From assembly GCA_950106755.1 (NCBI GenBank), contig OX467089.1, forward strand, positions 6,574,501 to 6,638,500: a DNA stretch of 64,000 nt, in the 5' to 3' direction. Positions 1 to 12,290 of the stretch are shown here, in pieces. How positions within the stretch are numbered: the stretch's first letter is position 1; each line of letters starts with the position of its first letter. The notes beneath the pieces are model-generated. The model was not told the DNA's origin. It was given only the letters and a program-made list of their open reading frames with translations, and made no database searches. The DNA is from Climacium dendroides. Its lineage: Eukaryota > Streptophyta > Bryopsida > Hypnales > Climaciaceae. Made by a program: the position numbers and the translations under genes.

Positions 1-2392
1 CTCCACGGATTCCCATTTTAACATGGATGATTGGATAGGATTGTTGTTTCAACCTGCCGGCCAGTGATCGATGCTTTCAGGTTGAATGCCGTTTCAACAG
101 GAGGACGGAAAATCATTCAGGTGATTGCTACTGGATCGGAGGTAACCCTCACGGCCGGATATACATAAATATATATATCCGGAGCTAGCACCCAAATTCT
201 CTTTCGAAGGCTCCAAAGTTTGTGCCGATTGATTGATCAAGGTCTCGATCCCAGTCCTGTGATCGAATTGGTTGTGTGTGCGCCGCGTCTCATGTGTAGC
301 AGATTGACTATGATTTGCTTTTAACTTACTCCCAGTCATACAGGTTTCCAGCTTCGAACTCCAGAAGTTTTGAGTGATGCATGTTTTAAGTCCTGTGCAT
401 CACTCAAAACTGTATGACTGAGTGATGCATGTTTTAAGTTCAATGGAGAAACAACATGGGTAGCGAACTAGCGACGCTGATTTGTAGTAATAGTGTGTAT
501 ATGACACAAATTTACCGAAGTTGCACCACTGTAAAAATGAAAATTAGTTCAAGTTGGAAAATTACTGTATTTGTTCCAATTATACCAACAATGAAATTTT
601 GTGGTGAAGCTCATTTTCGGGCTCATTTTCCTCCACTCATTGATAGGGCCAATCAGTGTAGTAAGATTAGCTGCTTATTACTGATTTATTAGCTACAAAT
701 TAGAGAATTGCATAAGAATGTGGAACCCGTTTAATATTAAAATATGTTGATCTTTCAACCTGCCTTCTCTGGTTTTGTACCAGAGAACATAACTTACAAG
801 CAGCTATGCGACTTGAGAGACTCTCTTCGTAGGTTGCATTTTTAACCCCTGAATGTTCGAGGCACCAAGTTTTGGTGTCAACAATACTTTGAAGTTAAAT
901 AAAACCTAACCAAGTTCTTATTTCTAATAGTTTTCATTTTTGAAAAATTCTTTTTGAAGTCTAGTTTTAGCATCAAAAATGAGATTTTGAAAATGATTGA
1001 TTATGATTTTTCTATTCAAGATTTTGTGTAAGGGTGTCCATTGCAATCTTGGCTTTCCATAGTCAGTCTTGAGGGTTCTTGGAAATGAGCCTCAAATACA
1101 TTAGATCTTAGAGAAAACATCTTATTTGAAACTCATTTAGAAAAATTATAGAGTAGATTTTGAGGAGCTATAGATTGATTGGGATTATGCATGTTAAGCT
1201 CTTTATCGTCATATTTTTTGGTGACCAACTTTTTAGGTTTGACATATGAAAAAAGAGGATTGTAAGACTTCAAATCACTTTTGCAAGTTCTTACACCCTC
1301 ATGATTAAACATTACAATTTTTCAATGTATACGCGATATGGTTGTGTTTTCTTTTTCTAGATGATCTCTAACATGCCTAGTTTGAATTTGTACAGTTACA
1401 ATTCCAAAAAAATTGATACAACTCATCAAAATGTTAGCATTTTGTTCAATTTAAAACAAATTCCTAGAAGCTCAAAAAAGGCCTTGGGTATTTAGGGATT
1501 GAGTATAGTCATGCACAACCTTCTTTACATTCTATGTAAAGTGGGTATCCCCAACCGCCACTTTTTGTTTTCATATTTATTGGACCTACTTCATGGAATT
1601 AGTTATGTGCAAATTTTTGAAGTTGAAACACAGTGGTCACTAAATGCGACGACCTCCTGAAATTGGTTACTCATTGAAGAAAGCAAAATGTACCTCTGGA
1701 TCAGTGATTGCTTTTAGAGCAGGGTCACTTTTAGAGAACCCTTTTAGAGCACAGTGTTCGCTTTTGGAGCATGGTCGAGCACGGTGGCTTTCACCGCACC
1801 GCCTTCGTTACGGCATGCATGAGTTTTACTTTGCAAGGCTCTTCCAACTACACATGAGAATCCCGTAAGAAACTGAACCATAGCCAATAATGCAAGTCAA
1901 AAAGTCCACCGCCAGTGAGCCCAGCCAGCGCCATGGAGAACCGCCATAAACGGATCACAGCAAAGAGTGGGGCGCTAGCTTCAGTGACGAAATCGAGGCT
2001 GATTGCATCGCCTCCAGAAAAGCCTGCCTGCCGGTGAGTGCCCACATGTACCTGGAGTTGCTCCACTCATCTGTCACCGCTAGACTCTCAGAGGAACTAC
2101 TACGCAACAACAGCAACAGCCACAGCCACAGCCACAGCAGCAGCAGCCTCAAGATAAAACAAAAAAACGAGCTCCGTCAATGTCACCATGATTCTACACC
2201 AGCAAAAGCGCGGACCCACTCAGCCAGCCAGGTGAGCCTAAGTTAAGTTAAAAGGCTACGTGAAACACACTCTCCGAATCTCCGTCAAATCCACACTCAT
2301 CACAGTCAGTTTCTGGCTTTCTGGCTGTCGGTCACTTGCAAGCAACCGCGGCATCAATGCTTTCACATGGATTGCGTCGGAATCGGAAGTCT
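1..2392. other. Gene-free AT-rich region
   Basis: No reading frame here has the length, composition or motif of a gene; frames at 94-339 (minus), 456-692 (plus) and 1644-2246 are short and unrecognisable. About 1690-1800 holds a few loose copies of a CTTTTAGAGCA-like phrase, and 1880-2160 is a C/A-rich stretch with a CAGCCACAG microsatellite-like run near 2110-2145. I cannot assign a function. Confidence 0.6.
366..438. repeat. 16-bp perfect stem-loop plus direct repeat
   Basis: Positions 366-381 (AGTTTTGAGTGATGCA) and 396-411 are exact reverse complements, giving a 16-bp stem with a 14-nt loop. The phrase TGAGTGATGCATGTTTTAAG at 371-390 is repeated directly at 419-438. It may be a remnant of a small inverted-repeat element; no target duplication was found. 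Confidence 0.7.
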
Positions 2393-2625
2393 GTAACATA
2401 AAAAAAAATTTGGAACCTGGCACTGTTTGTATTTATATTTGCAGCCCAGAAAAACTAATTGGGTGTCGCTTGTAATATTAAAAACATTTTGAAACCCGCA
2501 CTGTTTGTGTATGTACTTGCAGTCCAGAAAAACTAATTGGTGTCGCTGGTAATGTAAAAGATTTGGAACCCGCACTGTTTGTATTTACAATTGCAGCCAG
2601 AAAAACTAAAAGTGGTGTCGCTTGC
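2393..2625 (+). repeat. Tandem repeat, three units of about 77 bp
   Basis: Three consecutive diverged units begin at 2393, 2472 and 2549. Each reads GTAA..., then a ..GGAACC(C/T)GCACTGTTTGT.. segment, then TTGCAG..CCAGAAAAACTAA and a terminal GGTGTCGCT. The units differ by small indels and substitutions. No coding capacity is evident. Confidence 0.85.
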
Positions 2626-2834
2626 GACGCATGGAACTTCCAACTGAGAGAGATGAGAGAGATAGTGTGGAGTAAGCTTGTGCATGCTGTCATTGCTAGC
2701 TTTGTGAGATTGAAAAGGGTATAATAAGAGTATAATAAGAGTAGGTTTACATGTGAAGTACTAAAAGACAAGAATAGTTCCATTGATCATTGGTGAGTGG
2801 AAGTTGGAGAATGGATTCCATTGATATCAATGCG

Positions 2835-3262
2835 TTCTACACTATAGAAAAAACATAAAATTGTGGTTTCTATATTTGTATGTTGGTGATGAATGCACCC
2901 ACCCATCCACCCACTAATACCCACTAATACATGTATGTGAAGAGGTTCTAAAGTTAGAAAGAATGATACCCATGTCCTCATAGGTGTGGTAGATTCTACA
3001 CTATAGAAAAAACATAAAAAGAATTTTTTTTTATATTTGGGGTATCGTGAATGTACCCACCCACCTATCAATACATATAAGGAGGCCCCTTAAGTGAGAA
3101 AGAATGATACCCATGTCGTCATGGATGCGATGAATTCCAACACACTATAGAAGAAATGTAAAAGTGCTTTCTATATTTGGATATTGGCACCCACCCATTG
3201 ATACATGTAAAGAGGCCCTAAGTCAAAAAGAATGATATCCATGTCCCTTCACCAATAGGTGT
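2835..3262 (+). repeat. Tandem repeat, three units of about 120-160 bp
   Basis: Three diverged units start near 2835, 2994 and 3140. Each opens with a CACTATAGAA(A/G)AAA-like phrase, passes through a C-rich CACCCACCCA segment and ends with AAAGAATGATA(C/T)CCATGTC. The units shorten from left to right. They differ clearly from the 77-bp repeats just upstream. Confidence 0.8.
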
Positions 3263-3385
3263 GATGAAGGGATTGATGTAGGTCAAAGTAAGGTCAAATT
3301 TGTATGGGAGTCTTAGCAATTGGGGATCTAAGCAAGTGTTGTGCTAGTATAATATGAGATTATTTAAGATTTGAGATATCTTTAG

Positions 3386-3553
3386 TATTTTCTTTGTCCC
3401 AAAATGATCTTCTTGAATTTGAATCTCTACCTAGGCTTGAAATTCTATTTGCTTCATCCATTTCCATTGTAGTCCTTCTCGGAATTGCCACTAGCTACCT
3501 CCCTCAGACATTACAATGTACAATTGGAAGATCATTTTGGGATAGAGGAAGTA
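3386..3553. mobile_element. Stowaway-like MITE (Tc1/mariner type)
   Basis: The ends are inverted: TATTTTCTTTGTCCCAAAAT on the left matches the complement of the right end, TACTTCCTCTATCCCAAAAT, and both continue into GATCTTC. TA dinucleotides lie at both borders. The core CTnTnTCCCAAAAT resembles the CTCCCTCCGTCCCAAAATA terminus known for Stowaway MITEs. The 168-bp length and the absence of an ORF fit a non-autonomous mariner derivative. Confidence 0.6.
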
Positions 3554-6360
3554 CACATTAGAATTCCTCATAACAAGAAAGGTTGTCAAAGTTTTGTGTC
3601 TAGTAATGGGTCATTGCAAGAAACATTGTCCACTTTCTTTAGCATTTTAGCACCAGAGTACTAGGAGCACTAGGAGTACTACATAGTGGAACAATCTTAG
3701 CCATTGACTAGAAAAAGTGACGGCTAAAAGTACTGTTGCAAATATTGTGGAGTATTTGCAAGTATTGAAATAGTACTATAGAGAAAAAAAAAGACAAAGT
3801 GTCATAGAAAATAGAAACAATGAAGTATAAATTAATAATTAATAGAAAATTAGTTCTACTACAACAAACCACGTGCAAACAAGTGGTTTCTAATAAACTA
3901 TAATTTTAACTTCAAAATTTGAGCATTGTTTACTAATGACAATAGGATTCTACTCCCAAAATTTCAAACTCAAATAAAATATGGAATGATTTCTAGTAGA
4001 GGTTTAAAATGCACTAAAATGACATGTTTTTTAAACTCAAATATTTTTAGAGAACACATTTAGATGACCATTGCATCAATATTCAATTCAAAATGAGCTT
4101 TCAATAGAGAGTTATTTTTAGGAATTCTTTTTCATTTTTTAAACAATTTTTCTTATATAATATAGGGGTGTGAAAATATTTTTCAGTTCTACAATGTATC
4201 TTTTTACTTCAAAAATTTGTAACTAATTATTGTTAACAAATAAAAATATCAATAATTCAAAACATAAACTTTCAAAGTAGAAAAATCTATTCATATTTTT
4301 TCACTTAATTTTATTTAAAATTCAAAAAGTATATAGGGGGGTCCAAAGTTTTGTTTGCCCACTAACATCAAAAAAAGGGGGAGTGCACCCCCCAAGTGTT
4401 CAGAAGTACATGTGCAAGGGAGCCCTATTTGTATGAACCTAGAGGACATAAAATAATATATTTTTATATGTCCTTTAGTAGGCATATGCCTACCTAGTGT
4501 GAGAGTAAACTACTAAAATTTTAACTTTAGATCATTCAATTTAGGTACTCCAAACATATTGAAAATTCCTAAATCTCAATTGTGACAATTTAACAAAATT
4601 GATTTTTAAATATAAAATGATTGTTTTTAATTTCTAAAAATAAGGAGTTTAATGATTATCAAGTTAGACATGTCCAATAGAAATTTCATGCTCTTAGGGC
4701 TTGAATTCAAAAGTTATACTAGAGGATAACAATGTCACTCCAATTGTGACAAATAATAGGACTAGTGTTTCTTGCAATGACCCTAATGAGCCAAACATGT
4801 GAGAATAAATACCTAGAGCTCTTTATTGTTGGAACTTCTAAATAGAAAAGTTATATAATAATATTATATATTTCGTTGAATTGGCAATATTTCACAAGCC
4901 CAAAATTGTAACATATATCTTTACATAGGTCTAATTTCATTCTACAATCTAGAACACATAAAGATTTTGGTTCCAGGTTGCAAACTGAATCATGCCAAAG
5001 TAATGGAATATCACCAATTTAATGAAATTGATGTTCTAGATATTTTAATATGATACTTTAATATGATTGTATGAGATTCCAAATAATAAACTAAAATACC
5101 TTGAAATTTTGTCATATCAATGTATATACGTGATGTGGATATCTCAAAAACATCAACTTTGTTAAATTGGTGGTATTCCATTTATTTGTTACCTTTTAGA
5201 ACACCTGTTTTGAAATATAAATCCATATTTGTCCTAGATGTTAGACCTTTATGTACATGTATATCATAATTTTGGCACTAAAATTGCACAATATTAACTT
5301 CCAAATTTAAAAAAGATTTTAGATCTTTAATTATATTTATACTAAAGTGGGCACAATATGGATCCAATTAAAGAAGGGAGAAATATATATTGTAACTTCT
5401 GGGCTTCCAACTCCAAATTTTCAACTTCTAAGTTGACTCCCACAAGGGCATTTGAACTAGATCTTCATGTGGAGTTAGAAACATTACGATTTTCCAAATG
5501 TAGAGATACTACAATAGCTTTAACTTCTTATGGTTATTAATGTTAATCCCTTAAGGTTCATGTTTATGTTTCAAAACTATCATTTTTAGTGCAAAGAGCT
5601 AGGGTGAAAATTAATTTTTTTCATACCTAGCTATAAGATTTTGCACTCGACATGGATGAAAATGTGTAGAAAAAAATTTCATACACTTTGGTCATATAGA
5701 TTGGAAGATATTAATGTTCAAAGTAAAAAAAATTGATTTTTCTATCCACCTCATGTAATTAGGTTTTGAGACTTTGAATCCTTGCTTAAATTATTATTTT
5801 TGCACTAAAAAGTTCATTAGTTTAAATCTTTATAGTGAAGAATTGAGTTCAAAATCTAAGAAAAAAAATTCAATTTGTTTTTAATAATTTTTATTCTTAA
5901 AAAAATTATTAAGTAGAAGTACATATGAGATGAAAGGAAAATTTATATTATTAATAGTTCTAAAATGGAATTGAAATATATAAATTCTAATGTTCAAATC
6001 TTTATATCAAGTAATCTATACCTGTAAGATGTTTTAATTTTGAAAAATTGTGAAAATTTAGTTTTGAAATGGATCCTGTATGTTATTTTTTCAAGAAAAT
6101 TTTCTAATTGCTTACAATACATAAGAGGAAATTTGTATCCTAAACAAGGTCATATAATTGTATAAAAATGTGCAATTCCAAAAAAAATTAATTAATAAAT
6201 AATTATCTATTTATTTTGGGCCTTTTTAAGGTTAAAGGCCATAATAATTTAGTAAAACTTTCTTACAATTGATATCACATACATTTTTTTAATCATTTTG
6301 ATATCTTTTCTAATAAATAGCAACTTATAGAATGTCAATTTTGTTAAATTGGCAATATTC
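3554..6360. other. AT-rich gene-free region with dispersed repeat
   Basis: No gene is supported. An inverted pair at about 5003-5037 and 5149-5183 (core CAAnTTnATTAAATTGGTG) surrounds AT-rich sequence. A G/C palindrome-like patch lies near 4372-4398. The segment 5735-5990 is recognisably related to 14900-15130, which marks a diverged dispersed repeat. Confidence 0.5.
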
Positions 6361-6548
6361 CACTACAAGAGAAAAGGGTGTTTTAAGTGAGTTTTTAAGT
6401 ATAGTTCTAAATATAAGATTATAAATAATGACCTTTTAAAGAGATTTTAAGTAAAATTTTACTAAAAATCTCTTAAAAGGTCATAATTTATAATTTTATG
6501 TCTAGAATTGTACTTAAAAAATTTTAAACACTCCTTTTTCTTATAGTA
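6361..6548. mobile_element. CACTA-type MITE, nearly palindromic
   Basis: The left end CACTACAAGAGAAAAGG is inverted at the right end (…CCTTTTTCTTATAGTA), and the inner sequence also folds on itself (AAGAGATTTTAAGTAAAATT opposite AAAATCTCTTAAAAGGTCAT). CACTACAAGA termini are typical of plant Spm/CACTA elements. The flanking triplets (TTC and TTA) do not match exactly, so the target duplication is decayed or the end is off by a base. There is no ORF. Confidence 0.65.
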
Positions 6549-6599
6549 TTATGCTACAAGAGAGTTTAAAAAATAGTTTATCACCAACACTACTAGAAA

Positions 6600-7270
6600 A
6601 TGTATGTTTTATGACTACAAAATATGACTACAATGAGTAAAAAAATTTCAAAATATGACTCACACCAAAATTACTGTAGATGATTTGGAACATGACTAGG
6701 TCCAATCATTACTAATGAGTCATATTGAACATCAATCATATTAGTAATCATATACATTGAGGAGTATAATTAGCCATAATTAGCAATTTTTTGCCAATGT
6801 GATGTATATGTTAACTATTCTTTGAGGCTTGATTTTCTCTTCAGCTGTCCAGGAAGAAGGAAAAAAACCCTACGTAACATATGACTCCATGTAGTCATAT
6901 TTTTGGCTAACGTGGAATATGACTGCAATGAGCTATATTTTTGGCTGACTTGAAATATGACTATAGTAAGTCATATTTTAGTCAAATAGTCATATTTTAG
7001 CTAACATGGAATATAACTACAATGAATCATATTTTTGGCTGATATGAAATATGACTGTAGTAAGTCATATTTTAGCTAACATGGCATATGACTTTGTACA
7101 ATCATATTTTTGTTAATGTAGAATATGATACTTGTGAATCATATTTTCTACTAATGTGGAAAATGACTCTCTTGAGTTATATTTTTGAATGATGTGGAAT
7201 ATGACTTGCATGATTTTTACTGATGTGAAATATGACTTTTGTGAGTCATATTTATAGTTGATGTAGTAGT
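6600..7270. repeat. CACTA left subterminal repeat array
   Basis: At least ten copies of ATATGACT and its complement AGTCATAT occur in both orientations, spaced roughly 20-60 bp apart and often joined by ATTTTnGGCTnA and TGGAATATGACT. They start within 15 bp of the terminal inverted repeat. By analogy with Spm this would be the binding zone for an element-encoded DNA-binding protein. Confidence 0.8.
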
Positions 7271-8399
7271 TCACATGAATGTGATTGATAATTTATACCT
7301 AATTGCAATCATGTTTTTAAAAGTGCAAAGTCACCTTTTGGCGTGCATAACTATAAGCATTATATGACTAATTAGTTATATCTTTAATATATATTATAAA
7401 ATATAACTTAAGCAAGTGATTCTCCCGATGATTGAAAGTCACATGTGTGTGGTTTGTGATTAGGGTAATGAAGGTTTAAAATAGCTTCAATTACAAACTA
7501 CAATCACATTTTTCATGCATTTTAAATGGATATGACACGTTGTAATTATACATTAAGATAATTGAATATTTGAATAAAAGACATTATGTGGTTAAAAATA
7601 AATACATATGATTTGAGAGATATAGAAGAAACAATCATACAAGAAAAAATGTGACTTTCTTCAATGACATTTATTAATCATCAATACAAAACATATATAT
7701 CACAATGAATCATTTAAACAAGCTAATAGAGTCTATTTTCCTTACAATAATGTGAAGATGGTTCTATTGAGTTATAAGTAGCCTCCAACGACTTTGTTCT
7801 AGCTTTTCATATTTGTATATACAATTAAAAAAATGGGAGGTTAATTTTTAGTGAATGAACAACAAAGTTCAACCTTAAAAACTTACAACAACACCAAATA
7901 TGTAGCATAAGTTTAAAGTTGGAAGAATAACAATGGTAATGGAGTAAAAAAGAAGGAAAAAGTGGTAAGTGTTAACTCTTAAAGGATTTTGATTATGTGT
8001 TCACCAAAAATGCTCCATAACTGCCATGTCTAGTACAAGTACCAAATTTTTGAAAAAAAATCATTTTTGTAGAAATTGTAGATGCCGAAAAACATCTCGT
8101 ATGCCCAATTTGGATAATTTTTTCAAAAGTTATTGGCCTCCAAAGTTTGCAACCAGTTAACCCTAATTTGCCTGATTCGTCCGTTAACAGTAAGATTCTG
8201 TCCGATATGACAACCGTGCCGTGTAGATTGCAAGATATTAGCATTTAAAATAACAAAAATCCTTTTTTTGTCCCTACGAAAACCCGAGCAGTTACACTTT
8301 TTAAGGTCAGATCATTATGAAAAAAATTTCAAAATTTTCAAATCATTTGGAATTGTACAATATATAGGAAAAAAATAGAAAGTAGAAAGAAGTAGAAAA

Positions 8400-8930
8400 T
8401 GATTCAAAATACAAAATTATTAACAATTTATTTATGAAATTGAAAAATGCCAATCCCAATGGTTGTAATGTTTTAATAAACAATCTACACCCAATTATTT
8501 TATTTTATTCCAAAAATACTAAAAATTGAGTTAAATGATGGACTTTGTAGTTTATTTTAGAGTAGAGATTTCATAACTACTTTCAAACTACCCACAACTA
8601 AAACTCCTCATAACTTTCATCTCATTAATCAAAATGGAATGTTTCAAAGATATCCATGTGTAAATAAATTTAGAAAATTAATTTCAAATTTTTATTTTTT
8701 TTAAAAGTGATTTTTAAAGAAGTTTTTTTTTGCTCGGACTACTCACAGAACAAAAAAAACTACATATGATACAATACCTTTTTAACCATGTAGTCAAAAG
8801 TTATAAAAATTGTTGGGCCTTAAAGCTACTCCTCGGACACATGTTGTATGAAAAATAAAAAATTCATTTGTAGTGAGCTACCTAAAATCACTATATTGCC
8901 AAAAAACACTGTTTGGTCCTTTAGGGGTTA
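8400..8930 (-). repeat. Dispersed repeat copy, inverted relative to 49.46-49.98 kb
   Basis: Read on the minus strand, this block follows the same order of phrases as 49460-49980: AGGACCAAACnGnGTTnTTTTGGCAA, then AnnTTTTAGGnAGC, then CATGTGTCC, CTTTAAGGC and ATTTTTACTACATGG, ending with TAGGTGTAGATTGTTTATTA. The two copies are clearly diverged. No coding sequence is evident. Confidence 0.7.
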
Positions 8931-9410
8931 AGAGATAACAACAAGCAAGAGTTGAGATGCAACAAGGAGCTACAACTAAGAAACAATAAGAAACAACAAG
9001 AAAAAAGAGTTAAAATGCAAGAAGAAGAAAGAATTTTGATGCAACAAGAAGAAAGAGTTAAAATTTAAGAAGAAGAAAGAATTTTGATACAACAAAAAGA
9101 AACAAGAAGCATGAACTAAAGAGCAAGGAGAAGCAAGAGTTAAACTATGAGCTAAAAAGCAACAAAAAGCAACAACTAAGAAGCAAAATCAAGAAGTAAT
9201 AAGAAGTACAAGGTAAGAAACAATACAAGGCAAGGAAGAAGAGCCCAAAGAAGTGGCGGCTAGGGTTTCAAAACCTTAAAGAAATGGTGGCTAGGGTTTT
9301 CAAAATCCTAAAGAAGTGGTGGCTAGGGTTTCAAAATCCTAAAAAAGTAGCGGCTAGGGTTTCAAGATCCTAAAAAAGTAGTGATTTGATTTCAAAATCC
9401 AAAAAATAGG
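8930..9410 (+). repeat. Two adjacent degenerate tandem arrays inside the CACTA
   Basis: Positions 8935-9240 are a purine-rich array of loosely repeated AACAAGAAGAAAGAGTTAAA-type units. Positions 9245-9400 hold about five units of 30-34 bp with the core GTGGCTAGGGTTTCAAAATC. The TAGGGTTT phrase matches the plant telomere heptamer only once per unit, so this is not telomeric DNA. Confidence 0.75.
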
Positions 9411-9818
9411 TATTTAGGATTTCATAATTCTAAACAATGGCTTGACCATATTTTTTTGGATTGCCTATATTTTTAGAGGGCTGCCTAAAAAAATATGATT
9501 GGAAATATAATTGAACCAAAAATATGACTAGGCATTTTTTCAACAATTTCCTTTCCCAAATTTACTTTGGATTACCCCAAACAAAAAAAATGTAATGACT
9601 ATAGAGATATGACTCCAAAATATAACTGTGAAATATGACTCTACGTCCCCAAATATGTTCCCTATGTTTTTCTATAGTTTCCTATGAAGTATTTGGTGTT
9701 CCCAATGGACGTATACTATACACATATGAAATTTAAGGTCAAAATATGACTTGCAACTAGTCACCAGTCATTTTCAATCATATTTTCATAGTTATAAAAT
9801 ACCCACTTTCTAGTAGTG

Positions 9819-11959
9819 CAAGGTAATGATACGAAGTTTATCATTTAGGTGGTATTCTTTGCAAATGTTAGATTTGACATAAATTAAGTCATTTTTGTAA
9901 AAAAATGCTACATGGCATTTAGTGATTGATACAAGGTGGTGTGGACTTATCAAAATTTGAGTATTTGACATGGAAATTCTATATTGGCACCACTTTGCCA
10001 AATTTGACATCTACATCCAATAATGGTTCAATTGAGATGGTAAATTTCATTTCATTTTTTCTATGATAAACTCTTTAGCCCTAAAGTTCGAAGTTCATTT
10101 GTAGGCACTTTATTCCCACCTTTGGAATAAAGTGTATACAATTAGGTTTTTAGTGTTTTGCTTACAGTAAATCCTATGGGTGTCTACATGTAATCCAGTT
10201 GTACCTTTCAAGCAATGGATCTTTTTGTTGTATGTCCTATTTCAAACTTCTTTTATGAAAATGACTAACCACATGAAACGAATTATTAGTTGAAATTGGG
10301 TTTTGGTTATAACAACCAAAATCCAAGTAAAAAGATGTTAGTCAATCAAAAAATACGAATGGACCAATGTGTAGGTATGATTTTTTCCTTTCCAAAATGA
10401 TAAATTAATCTCAAATTGGCCTAAATCCCTAAAGGATAATGGTGGATGAAGTTTTGACTCTAACCTAATGTTTAAAACTTCATCCATCAATTGTGAGAGT
10501 TCTAACTATTGAAATCAATTGAAATTTTTGTGTTATTTTTGATATTTTATCTTCTTTCTAAAACCTGATTTTGGTTTGTTTTGGTCAACTATGGTTGACT
10601 TTCATCCAATTCCTTGATAACTTTGGTTGAAACTTTACTCTATTCTAAGTTTTTGGGTTTTTATCTAATTCAAAAGGTAAAGAGGGTGCTAGAATCTTGG
10701 AAATATTATTCTTAAGATTCTAAATTCGCTTGTTCTTTCTTTTACCTTTTACGTCTTGGGTAGTTTTGGGATGAAATTTACGTCTTGGGATGAATTTTAC
10801 TGCTAAAAGTTACTAAAGGTAATTCTACTCTAATCTTTAGGTAAAAGCTAATTTTACATGATTGCTTTTGAATTTTACCCTTGAAGATAAATTAAAGTTA
10901 CTTTCACTTCCTTGGTAAATTTTACTTATGGGCTGATCTTTTACCGTTGTTCGGTTTACCAAGATCCTTCCGCAAATTTCTTTTGCCCTTGGAGTTGTAA
11001 AAAGTCACTTTTTACTTTCACCTTTTATCCTATATTTTAATTTAGGTTAATTTCCTAATTGTTGTCTAATTCCAATAAGAATTCTATCAAGATCATTTTC
11101 TATGGTTTACTTATAGTTTTTTAAGAAATGAAAGTAAAAATGGAAGCTTCACAAACGTACTTCTATGAAGACATCTTCCATATTTGTTTGAATGGCTACC
11201 ACGTCGTCATGTTGAACAACCTCCATCTCAGTGATTTGAGAAATTGAAGTTGTATTTCCACGCCTTGGTGATGCTTTAAGTCCGTATATGTCTCCCATAT
11301 TTCTTTCCTTTCCTTCTTCCTTCTCTTTTGAATGTTTTCTTTCTCTTATGCTTTCCTAGATCTTTTAAAGAATAAAATCCTATCAAATCTAATCAACCTT
11401 CTAATTGCCAAATGTTCCAATTTGCTTAGGAATGGTTGAAGACAAAGCACTTTTGGCATCTACCAACCAATAACTAACTTCAAGAATATTTAGAAATCCA
11501 CTATTCATCTATTTGTTGTTTTCCCTTTGTCTTAACCAAAGTCAAACCTTGATTAAAGGATTCAAAATATTCTTGAATGGATGAACATCCTTCACTTGAG
11601 CTTTATTACTAATGCACTTGTATCTCCCTTTGCACTTGTTTTGTCAATTGTGTTTTTTGGAGTTGCGGATGTATTTCAAATTCAAAATTTTGCAAGTAGG
11701 AATGTCAACAAGCATCATAGATGAGGTTCTGATTTGGAAACACAAAACAACTCCAGCAAGTCACGTCCTGGTTGAGCCTTTGTTTGGTGAACTACTTGGA
11801 TGGTTGTTTGTGCTTGCTAACTCAGTCTCTAAACCTTTCAAACTCACTCTCTATGATTTGAATTTTTGGTCAACCAACGTTGACTTCAGAATTAGACCCT
11901 CAACCTCACCCCTTAGTTTGATAATTTCAAAGTTGGGAGCCTTCTCTCAGTATCTCATG
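9819..11959. other. Gene-free region
   Basis: AT-rich sequence with short frames only. The longest (plus strand, 11612-11965) has no recognisable motif. Nothing here supports a gene, RNA or defined mobile element. Confidence 0.5.
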
Positions 11960-12290
11960 CTCTAGAGGTTAGTCTCTGGACCTCTCACAAACTTTTATAA
12001 TCTGAAATTTAGTACTTGAATCCTCTTTCAACTTTCATGATCTGAAATTTAGTACTTGGGTCTCTCCCAAGCGCTCATAGTTTGAAATTTAGTCCCTGGC
12101 CCCTCTCAATTTTTTGGAACATGGTCCAACTACCTCTCAGTTGTTTACTAATATGAAATTTAGTCCCTGGACCCTCTCTCAAGCTCTCAAATTTGAATTT
12201 TGGAGATCTGGCTTTTCTCTCACTCTCATAATCTGAAATTTGGTCCCTGGGCCTCTCTCAACCTTCAGAAATCCAAATTTAATACTTGTT
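11960..12290 (+). repeat. Degenerate tandem repeat, about 50-60-bp unit
   Basis: About six diverged copies of a unit reading approximately TCATAATCTGAAATTTAG, then T(A/C)C(T/C)TGGnCCTCTCTCAA. The phrase TGAAATTTAGT recurs near 12003, 12043, 12084, 12157 and 12233 with variable spacing. It is noncoding. Confidence 0.7.

Larger units (their letters stand above)
6588..9818. mobile_element. Non-autonomous CACTA (Spm-like) transposon
   Basis: The left end CACTACTAGAAAATGTA and the complement of the right end CACTACTAGAAAGTGGG share a perfect 12-bp terminal inverted repeat. The identical triplet CAA flanks both sides (6585-6587 and 9819-9821), the 3-bp duplication expected for CACTA elements. Both subterminal zones are filled with copies of an AATATGACTnnAATGAGTCA-like motif (dense at 6600-7270, sparser at 9490-9790), the arrangement in which CACTA TNPA-type proteins bind. 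No transposase frame is visible, so this is a 3.2-kb passenger. Its interior holds an older repeat (about 8400-8930) and a tandem array (9245-9400). Confidence 0.92.

Noticed and set aside
9245..9400. Interstitial telomeric repeat (TAGGGTTT present)
   Set aside because: The heptamer appears once per 30-34-bp unit and never in tandem.
11612..11965. 117-codon plus-strand frame as a gene
   Set aside because: No motif, start context or neighbour supports it, and it runs into a degenerate repeat.
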